From Clostridia bacterium (lineage in GTDB: Bacteria > Bacillota > Clostridia > Oscillospirales > Acutalibacteraceae): a DNA stretch of 5,516 nucleotides. The stretch spans positions 1-5,516 of the forward strand of contig CAAFXD010000165.1 in assembly GCA_900766945.1 (NCBI GenBank), read 5' to 3'. The notes under the pieces are model-generated. The model saw only the letters and a program-made list of their open reading frames with translations. It searched no databases and was not told the origin of the DNA. This document shows, one piece after another, positions 1-4,313 of this stretch. The translations under genes were made by a program, and so were the position numbers. Every line of letters begins with the position of its first letter. Within the stretch, counting starts at the first letter, position 1.

Positions 1-498
1 CACGACAGCCAGGATATTTGCTTTGTGCCGAACGGCGATTATTGCGCCTTTATCGAAAAATATACCGGCAAAACCTATCCAACGGGCGAGTTTGTCGATT
101 TGAACGGCAAGGTATTGGGTGAGCACAAGGGGATTATCCGCTATACCGTCGGGCAACGGCGCGGCTTGGGGTTGGCGTTGCCCGCCTCGATGTATGTGGT
201 GCAAAAAGATTTGCCGCACAATCGTGTGGTGCTCGGGTTTAACGAGGATTTATTCTCGAAAGAGGTTTTTGTGCAGGACATCAACCTGACCGCGTGTGAC
301 CGTTTGGATACGCCGACGCGGCTGTCCGCCAAAATTCGCTACAACCAAACCGAACAGCCCGCAACGGTTATGCAAACGGACGAAAATCACCTGAAAATTG
401 TGTTTGACGAGCCGCAACGCGCGGTGACGGCAGGGCAGGCGGCGGTTTTATATGACGGCGATACGGTGGTCGGCGGCGGCACGATTGCTGAGAAGTGA
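1..498 (+). CDS. mnmA: tRNA-specific 2-thiouridylase MnmA, C-terminal part (5' end outside window)
   Basis: The frame is open from base 1 and stops with TGA at 496-498, giving the last 165 residues of a protein that is usually about 350-370 aa. MnmA is the cytosolic enzyme that thiolates U34 of Lys, Glu and Gln tRNAs, using ATP and sulfur passed to it as a persulfide. The fragment opens with DSQDICF; the Cys at fragment residue 7 (bases 19-21) matches the second catalytic Cys of the family (the DSTGICF region of E. coli). Next comes the very characteristic IRYTVGQRRGLG block (about residues 38-50). The C-terminal beta-barrel follows, with SAKIRYNQ and AVTAGQAAVLYDGDTVVGGG near the end. The N-terminal PP-loop ATPase half and the first catalytic Cys lie upstream and are not visible. 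A GTG at 25 is an internal Val codon, not a start. No defect is seen in the visible part. Family assignment is near certain. Confidence 0.96.
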   Translation, partial: HDSQDICFVPNGDYCAFIEKYTGKTYPTGEFVDLNGKVLGEHKGIIRYTVGQRRGLGLALPASMYVVQKDLPHNRVVLGFNEDLFSKEVFVQDINLTACDRLDTPTRLSAKIRYNQTEQPATVMQTDENHLKIVFDEPQRAVTAGQAAVLYDGDTVVGGGTIAEK

Positions 499-558
499 AC
501 ATATATTCACCAAAAACAAAATACAACAAAAAAACTGAAAAATATTCCAAATAGCCTG

Positions 559-602
559 ACGCATCTAAATTCTTTAAAAGAATTTAGATGCGTTATTTTT
601 TT
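559..602 (+). terminator. Intrinsic terminator after mnmA
   Basis: A perfect AT-rich inverted repeat has arms 559-573 and 579-593 (ACGCATCTAAATTCT and its exact complement), with a loop of 5 nt or fewer. It is followed by TTA and seven T (594-602). It starts about 60 bases after the mnmA stop and is followed by a separate promoter, so it probably ends the mnmA transcript. Confidence 0.88.
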
Positions 603-674
603 GCCTATTGCCCTGAACTCGCCAATTTTATTGTGAAAATAAACAAAAAATATATACATAGATTGTGCATTTTA

Positions 675-689
675 TTTTATGCGATAAAA
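675..689. repeat. Short palindrome TTTTAT-GCG-ATAAAA
   Basis: Perfect 6-bp arms (675-680 and 684-689) flank GCG, about 35 bases upstream of the -35 box of the next gene. It could be an upstream regulator site, but A/T-only arms arise easily by chance in a region this AT-rich. Confidence 0.3.
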
Positions 690-708
690 CTGTACTGATT
701 AGAACAAA

Positions 709-723
709 AGGTATGATTTACCT
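709..723. repeat. Inverted repeat AGGTA-N5-TACCT next to the -35 box
   Basis: Perfect 5-bp arms (709-713 and 719-723) are separated by TGATT and end one base before the TTGACT box at 725. The position suits an activator or repressor site. No binding family is recognised and the arms are short. Confidence 0.35.
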
Positions 724-724
724 G

Positions 725-753
725 TTGACTTTTTGAGCAATGCATTGTAAACT
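725..753 (+). promoter_or_regulatory. Sigma-A type promoter of the YczE-like gene
   Basis: TTGACT (725-730), a 17-bp spacer and TAAACT (748-753) make a good vegetative promoter, with transcription expected to start near 760. That leaves a leader of about 65 bases before the ATG at 825. The spacer contains a perfect 10-bp palindrome touching the -10 box. Confidence 0.78.
738..747. promoter_or_regulatory. Palindrome CAATGCATTG in the promoter spacer, possible operator
   Basis: A perfect 10-bp self-complementary sequence fills the last ten bases of the spacer and directly touches the -10 hexamer. A protein bound here would block or alter polymerase access. The operator role is inferred from position only. 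Confidence 0.4.
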
Positions 754-765
754 ATGACTAAACAA

Positions 766-783
766 GCACACAATTCTATGTGC
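766..783. repeat. Inverted repeat GCACA-N8-TGTGC in the leader
   Basis: 5-bp arms (766-770 and 779-783) flank CAATTCTA, just downstream of the predicted transcription start. It could be a small leader hairpin or an operator half-site pair; with arms this short, chance is also plausible. Confidence 0.3.
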
Positions 784-809
784 AATTTAACCAAATTTGC
801 ACTTTCGAT

Positions 810-817
810 AAGGTAGG
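810..817 (+). promoter_or_regulatory. Ribosome binding site that decides the start at 825
   Basis: AAGGTAGG lies 7 bases before the ATG at 825, with AAGG 11 bases away. An in-frame GTG at 780 has no purine-rich stretch at the proper distance and would sit only about 20 bases after the predicted transcription start. The ATG at 825 is therefore preferred. Confidence 0.65.
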
Positions 818-824
818 TATAGAT

Positions 825-1478
825 ATGACAGCCATTCTCAAAAATTTATCCCCGATGACCGTTTGGAACGAAAAAAACGGCAAACGCCGTATGCTGATTA
901 TGGTATGCAGTATTTTGCTGATGGGGTTCAGCACCTCCATCTTCTCTTTTTCCGACCTCGGCGTTGACCCTTTTACCGCAATGAATATGGCGGTCAGCGA
1001 AAAATTGGGTTTGAGCTTCGGGTTTTATCAAATGATGGTCAACGGCGTGCTGCTGTTTGCAGTCGCGTTTTTCTCCAAAAAACTCATCGGCATCGGCACG
1101 GTGGTCAATATGGTCGGCGTCGGCTATGTTTGCGAGTTTTTCACCAAACTCTACGACCGCTTTTTGCCTGCCCCGACGGCACTGCCCGTACAGCTTTGCC
1201 TGATGCTTTCAGGCGTGGTGATGTTAAGCCTTGCCGCTTCGCTGTTCTTTACGGTGGCTTTGGGCGTCGGCCCGTATGACGCGGCGGGATTTGTGTTCGA
1301 CGCAAAAACCAAGTTGCAGTATAAATGGTGCCGCGTGATTACCGACCTTACCTGCACGGTGGTTGCCATTTGCTTTGCAGGCCCTGTGGGTATCGGTACC
1401 ATCGTCACAGCGTTTTGCATGGGCCCCGTGATTGCGTTCTTCAACAAAAATGTTTCCGAAAAACTTTTAAATGCTTAA
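825..1478 (+). CDS. YczE/YyaS/YitT-family integral membrane protein
   Basis: A predicted protein of 217 aa with about six membrane helices (roughly residues 23-43, 66-84, 88-108, 119-145, 170-187, 189-206), matching the usual 200-220 aa length of YczE-like proteins. Family features are LGVDPF (45-50) and GIGT (89-92), repeated as LGVGPY (146-151) and GIGT (189-192). The protein is therefore a tandem duplication of a three-helix unit of about 100 residues. The family's biochemical role is unsettled; B. subtilis YczE is linked genetically to surfactin production, and transport has been suggested for relatives. No substrate can be read here. The N-terminus before the first helix is short and basic (GKRR at 19-22). 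The gene stands alone between its own promoter and a terminator. A longer GTG start at 780 would add 15 non-hydrophobic residues and lacks a ribosome binding site. Family call firm, function unknown. Confidence 0.88.
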   Translation: MTAILKNLSPMTVWNEKNGKRRMLIMVCSILLMGFSTSIFSFSDLGVDPFTAMNMAVSEKLGLSFGFYQMMVNGVLLFAVAFFSKKLIGIGTVVNMVGVGYVCEFFTKLYDRFLPAPTALPVQLCLMLSGVVMLSLAASLFFTVALGVGPYDAAGFVFDAKTKLQYKWCRVITDLTCTVVAICFAGPVGIGTIVTAFCMGPVIAFFNKNVSEKLLNA

Positions 1479-1508
1479 CAAGATTTTGTTTTCTCTCTCT
1501 TTTTAACC

Positions 1509-1527
1509 TGCGAATGTAGTGTTCGCA
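1509..1527 (+). repeat. Small hairpin directly before the terminator
   Basis: TGCGAA (1509-1514) and TTCGCA (1522-1527) form a perfect 6-bp stem with a 7-base loop. It abuts, and shares one A with, the terminator stem that follows. It may stabilise the 3' end of the transcript; no other role is evident. Confidence 0.45.
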
Positions 1528-1556
1528 AAAGGCGGCGGCGAGCCGCCTTTTTCTTT
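1527..1556 (+). terminator. Intrinsic terminator after the YczE-like gene
   Basis: The arms AAAAGGCGGC (1527-1536) and GCCGCCTTTT (1542-1551) enclose the loop GGCGA. The T-rich run TTTTTCTTTT (1547-1556 region) follows the GC-rich stem. It lies about 50 bases after the stop codon. Confidence 0.93.
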
Positions 1557-1576
1557 TGTCGTATTTTGCCTGTGTC

Positions 1577-1606
1577 TTGACAATCGGGCGGCTTTTTTGC
1601 TATAAT
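1577..1606 (+). promoter_or_regulatory. Near-perfect extended -10 promoter of the PASTA kinase-like gene
   Basis: TTGACA (1577-1582) and TATAAT (1601-1606) are both exact consensus hexamers, separated by 18 bp. TGC just before the -10 box (1598-1600) adds an extended -10 element. This predicts strong sigma-A transcription starting near 1613, with a leader of about 47 bases. Confidence 0.93.
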
Positions 1607-1609
1607 ATA

Positions 1610-1620
1610 TACTTGAAGTA
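1610..1620. repeat. Palindrome TACTT-G-AAGTA at the predicted transcription start
   Basis: An 11-base palindrome with perfect 5-bp arms covers the expected +1 of the strong promoter just upstream. A repressor bound here could restrain the promoter; this is inferred from position only. Confidence 0.35.
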
Positions 1621-1647
1621 CTATCTGTATTTACATAAACGGTTTTT

Positions 1648-1652
1648 GGAGG
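1648..1652 (+). promoter_or_regulatory. Strong ribosome binding site of the PASTA kinase-like gene
   Basis: GGAGG lies 7 bases before the ATG at 1660. Zinc-ribbon Cys codons begin six codons later, so the start is well supported. Confidence 0.9.
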
Positions 1653-1659
1653 TCTTTGT

Positions 1660-3333
1660 ATGCTGCAAGACAATTTATGTATGAATTGTATGAAAGAAAT
1701 CGGCGACGCCGCGGTTTGCCCGCATTGCGGTTTTGCGGCGGACAGTCCGCAAATTGCACCGTATCTGCCGATGAAAACGACGGTCGGCGGACGGTATGCG
1801 ATTGGTAAAATGCTTTCTGCCGGCGGCGACGGTGCAACTTATATCGCATGGGATGCCGAGCGCAAGATGCCGGTTTCCGTGCGGGAATACCTCCCCGACG
1901 GGCACATTGCCCGCGCCGCAGACGGGAGACAGGTTTTGGTGCAAAGCGGCAGTGAGCTTTTGTATCGGGACGGTCTTGCGGACTTTTTGGAGCTGTGGCG
2001 CAAATTGGCGCGCGTGCGCTCGCTGACGGCGATGATTCCCGTTTTGGATATTGTCGAGGAAAACGGCACGGCATATGCGGTTTCGGAATTTGTGGAGACC
2101 ATTACCCTGCGGGAGTTTTTATTGAAAAGCCGCACGGGGTATTTGACCTTTGAACAGACAAAAACCTTGCTGATGCCGGTGGTGTCCACCGTGTCCAAAC
2201 TGCACGAATTGGGCGTTGTGCACGGCGGGATTTCGCCGAACTCGCTCCGCTTGGGGCGCGACGGCAAAATCCGGTTGACGGATTTTATGATTTTGCCGGC
2301 GCGTGTGCAAAACAGCGGGTATGTCTCGGAACTTGCGGCGGGCTATGCCGCGATTGAGCAGTACAGCAATGCGGGTAGTATCGGTCCGTGGACAGATGTG
2401 TACGCCTTCGGTGCGGTGACTTACCGTATGCTTATCGGCAGCACCCCCGAGGAAGCGCCCGTGCGTGTTGCCAACGATAAATTGATGATTCCGGCGAAGT
2501 TTGTCGAAAGTCTGCCTGCCTATGCGGTCAGCGCGGTGCAAAACGCTTTGGCAATTGCCCCCGACGACAGAACCGAAACGATTGACGAATACCGCGAGGA
2601 GCTTTCCGGCTCGCCGAAGGTGATGGAGGCGCGCAAAACCGCCGCCCAAGCCGCCGTACAGGCGAAAACCACCGAGGAGGAAGAAGCCGAACGCCGCCGC
2701 AAGGAAAAATTGCGCAAAGAGATGCTCCGCAAACAGGAGCAAACACGCGTTTTACTGATTTCCTTCGGCATCTGTGTGGCGGTGGGTCTGTTGGTGCTCG
2801 GCGGGTATTTGTTCTTCACGCGGGACACCTCCGCGGCAGACGATACCACTGCCCCGACCGTACAGCAGGAGCTTGTCGATGTGCCGAATTTTGTTGGCCA
2901 AAGTTACACGCGCATTAAAAGCGATACGGTTTTAAACGAACGCTTCCGCTTTGTGGTGGAGTATGCATACAGCAGTGATGTGGAAAGCGATTATATTATT
3001 TCGCAGGGCACCGAGGAGGGACAGCGCGTCCCCATGGGCTCGGAATTAAAAATCGTGGTGAGTAAGGGTGTGGAATATATCACCCTGCCCGATGTCAAGG
3101 GTATGCAGTATGACGCGGCGGTGCAGGTGCTGATTAACGCGGGCTTTACCTGCACAAAAATCGAAAAGGAAAATGACGGCACGCACACCGCGGGCATTGT
3201 GATTGATACCACGCCGCAGGCGGGCAAGAATTACGAAAAGGGCAAGGAAATTTATGTCCAAGTGTGGGGCGAAGTGCCCACCACCACGCAGGCGAGCGGG
3301 CTTAGCGATTTAATTCCGAATTTGTTCGGATAA
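1660..3333 (+). CDS. Zinc-ribbon / Ser-Thr kinase-like / TM / 2x PASTA membrane protein, predicted pseudokinase
   Basis: Predicted 557 aa. Domains in order: a zinc ribbon (C7-x2-C10, C20-x2-C23); a kinase-like domain (about 44-315); a charged, probably helical linker (about 328-361, EEEEAERRRKEK); one membrane helix (about 364-386); PASTA repeat 1 (about 408-470, VPNFVGQ); PASTA repeat 2 (about 476-540, LPDVKGM); and a short Thr-rich tail. The topology resembles PrkC/Stk receptors, with kinase inside and PASTA outside. PASTA domains of that family bind peptidoglycan fragments or lipid II. Fold landmarks persist: a Gly-rich loop (AGGDG, 54-58), GYAAIEQY (228-235), GPWTDVYAFG (242-251, αF Asp246) and Arg304. 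Catalytic residues do not: the VAIK Lys is Arg75 (VSVREY), HRD reads H188-G-G190, the catalytic-loop Asn is Ser195, and DFG is D208-F-M. Phosphotransfer is therefore probably lost, and a scaffold or sensor role is inferred. The gene has its own promoter and terminator, with no phosphatase gene adjacent. Confidence 0.9.
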   Translation: MLQDNLCMNCMKEIGDAAVCPHCGFAADSPQIAPYLPMKTTVGGRYAIGKMLSAGGDGATYIAWDAERKMPVSVREYLPDGHIARAADGRQVLVQSGSELLYRDGLADFLELWRKLARVRSLTAMIPVLDIVEENGTAYAVSEFVETITLREFLLKSRTGYLTFEQTKTLLMPVVSTVSKLHELGVVHGGISPNSLRLGRDGKIRLTDFMILPARVQNSGYVSELAAGYAAIEQYSNAGSIGPWTDVYAFGAVTYRMLIGSTPEEAPVRVANDKLMIPAKFVESLPAYAVSAVQNALAIAPDDRTETIDEYREELSGSPKVMEARKTAAQAAVQAKTTEEEEAERRRKEKLRKEMLRKQEQTRVLLISFGICVAVGLLVLGGYLFFTRDTSAADDTTAPTVQQELVDVPNFVGQSYTRIKSDTVLNERFRFVVEYAYSSDVESDYIISQGTEEGQRVPMGSELKIVVSKGVEYITLPDVKGMQYDAAVQVLINAGFTCTKIEKENDGTHTAGIVIDTTPQAGKNYEKGKEIYVQVWGEVPTTTQASGLSDLIPNLFG

Positions 3334-3343
3334 GTTTGCGCGC

Positions 3344-3382
3344 AAAGGCAGTTTTTGTAAAAAGACTGCCTTTTTCTTTTTT
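3344..3382 (+). terminator. Intrinsic terminator after the PASTA kinase-like gene
   Basis: AAAGGCAGT (3344-3352) pairs with ACTGCCTTT (3365-3373). The stem continues above a bulged G as TTTT/AAAA, and the T-rich tract TTTTTCTTTTTT (3371-3382) follows. It begins 10 bases after the stop codon. Confidence 0.93.
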
Positions 3383-3399
3383 CGCAACCGTCGGTTGCG
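3383..3399. repeat. Perfect inverted repeat CGCAACC-GTC-GGTTGCG
   Basis: 7-bp perfect arms (3383-3389 and 3393-3399) flank a 3-base centre, starting right at the end of the preceding T-tract. No T-run follows, so it is not a second forward terminator. Read on the minus strand it is followed by an A-run, so it is not a minus-strand terminator either. It lies about 30 bases upstream of the next -35 box and could be an operator. Function unknown. Confidence 0.5.
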
Positions 3400-3429
3400 T
3401 GCTCTTTGCGTGATGACAGCAAAAATTTG

Positions 3430-3458
3430 CTGACAAATCGGAAAATGTATGGTACAAT
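3430..3458 (+). promoter_or_regulatory. Promoter of the membrane protein/acyltransferase pair
   Basis: CTGACA (3430-3435), a 17-bp spacer and TACAAT (3453-3458) form the promoter, with an extended -10 TGG at 3450-3452. Transcription should start near 3465, giving a leader of about 36 bases to the ATG at 3501. Confidence 0.83.
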
Positions 3459-3489
3459 AGGCAAAACAAAACGAACAGTCTATTTTTTC

Positions 3490-3495
3490 AGGAGG
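3490..3495 (+). promoter_or_regulatory. Ribosome binding site of the six-helix protein gene
   Basis: AGGAGG lies 5 bases before the ATG at 3501, a strong match to the anti-Shine-Dalgarno sequence that fixes this start. Confidence 0.9.
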
Positions 3496-3500
3496 GACAT

Positions 3501-4313
3501 ATGCAAAGCTTTGTAGACTATATCGAAAGCACCTTTCAAGGTACGGCGGATGACGGCACGCTGTATCGTTACAAACGGCAGCTTTTGGGGAAAATGACCG
3601 AACGCGCCAACGAGGTTACGCACGCGGGGTTGCGCGACGACCGCGTGCTCAATGATTTGATTATCAGCGAATTCCCCGATTTGCAAGATGATTATCAGCG
3701 GTTTCGCAAGGCAGACCGTAAAAAACGGCGCGACAAGCTGGTCAATCGCATTATGATTTTCGGCTCCGTCGGGGTTTCGTTGCTTTTGGTGATTGTATTC
3801 CTCGCAATCGGCTTCTTGACCGATATGTGGTCGCCTGCATGGCTGATTGTGGCAGACGGCATTTTGCTTTGGGTGATTTTTCTGCTTTGTGAAGGTGTGC
3901 GCCGTATTACGGCATTGCGCCGCCTGTTCCACCCGATTGCCCGCATCCTGCTTGCGCTTGCCGTGATGTGCGGAACGGTGGCGACATTTTTGGTTGCACT
4001 CGCCGCTTTGCATTTGGAAAAGGCTTGGGTGATATTCCCGCTCGGCGTGATTTGCATTTATATTGCCGACGCGATTTATGCCAATGTGACCAAGCAAAAG
4101 CTGCGGATTATCAATTATCTTGTCTACATTCTTGCCGCGTCGCCGATGGTGTATGTATTCCTCGCGGGGTTGGAGCTTATCCCGTGGACACCCGGTTGGC
4201 TGATTGTGCCGCTGGCGATTGTGGTTGATATTATCCTGATTCTCTGCGCGGCGGCGAATAACGCGAAATACAAATATAAACCGGAGGTGGATGCAGCATG
4301 GAACGAAAATTAA
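3501..4313 (+). CDS. Six-helix membrane protein with HAAS/permease-prefix-like N-terminal domain
   Basis: Predicted 270 aa. Residues 1-70 are soluble and helical. The run from YIESTF through YKRQLLGKM, THAGLRDDRVLNDLI and ISEFPDLQDDY resembles the HAAS/permease prefix domain of clostridial membrane proteins (pattern: Y-x-D-x-L-F, LK-x-ELL, E-x-EA, ISEFGN). This is recognised by eye and not certain. A basic stretch (KADRKKRRDK, 70-79) precedes about six membrane helices (84-105, 112-131, 146-171, 174-194, 203-223, 232-251), so the N-terminus should be cytosolic. No catalytic motif is visible. The reading frame ends inside the start region of the next gene (16-base overlap), so the two are almost certainly co-expressed and probably function together. 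A DUF6320-like membrane partner of acetyltransferases is one family worth testing, though no zinc ribbon is present here. Function unknown. Confidence 0.82.
   Translation: MQSFVDYIESTFQGTADDGTLYRYKRQLLGKMTERANEVTHAGLRDDRVLNDLIISEFPDLQDDYQRFRKADRKKRRDKLVNRIMIFGSVGVSLLLVIVFLAIGFLTDMWSPAWLIVADGILLWVIFLLCEGVRRITALRRLFHPIARILLALAVMCGTVATFLVALAALHLEKAWVIFPLGVICIYIADAIYANVTKQKLRIINYLVYILAASPMVYVFLAGLELIPWTPGWLIVPLAIVVDIILILCAAANNAKYKYKPEVDAAWNEN
4283..4290 (+). promoter_or_regulatory. Ribosome binding site inside the upstream gene, for the coupled acyltransferase gene
   Basis: GGAGGTGG lies 7 bases before the ATG at 4298, within the last codons of the membrane protein gene. It supports this start and translational coupling. 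The nearby ATG at 4291 is in another frame and touches the binding site, so it is unsuitable. Confidence 0.85.

Larger units (their letters stand above)
499..824. other. AT-rich intergenic region between mnmA and the YczE-like gene
   Basis: This stretch of 326 bases holds no convincing gene. From left to right it has an A-rich run just after mnmA (about 504-548), the mnmA terminator, an AT-rich stretch (about 615-690) with no recognisable gene, the promoter at 725-753, and an untranslated leader of about 65 bases. Its AT content is clearly higher than that of the flanking genes. Four short inverted repeats lie around the promoter (675-689, 709-723, 738-747, 766-783), which may mark a regulated promoter. 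No tRNA-like or known riboswitch fold was recognised by eye. Confidence 0.7.

Noticed and set aside
631..658. Second promoter-like pair TTGTGA / TATACA upstream of the YczE-like gene
   Set aside because: The boxes are weak with a short 16-bp spacer in a run of A/T where such matches are expected by chance. The pair at 725-753 is much better.
780..824. Longer YczE-like protein starting at GTG 780
   Set aside because: There is no ribosome binding site, it would leave only about 20 bases of leader after the predicted transcription start, and the added residues are not typical of the family N-terminus. The ATG at 825 has AAGGTAGG upstream.
1479..1659. Riboswitch or small RNA between the YczE-like and kinase-like genes
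   Set aside because: The space is filled by a terminator and a promoter. The remaining leader of about 47 bases is too short for a known riboswitch, and no terminator lies between promoter and start codon.
2119..2742. 207-codon open frame on the minus strand inside the PASTA kinase-like gene
   Set aside because: It lies wholly antisense to a gene with clear domains. Its translation is rich in Arg, His and Gly with no recognisable fold, and no ribosome binding site or promoter was seen for it.
1660..3333. Active PrkC-type kinase with assigned gene symbol prkC
   Set aside because: The domain order is similar, but Lys75, Asp190 and Asn195 equivalents are replaced and only two PASTA repeats are present. 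The symbol would imply an activity the sequence does not support.
3480..4097. 205-codon open frame on the minus strand over the six-helix membrane protein
   Set aside because: Its translation (His-, Asn- and Gln-rich) is the mirror of a hydrophobic membrane protein, while the plus strand has promoter, ribosome binding site, start and coherent helices.
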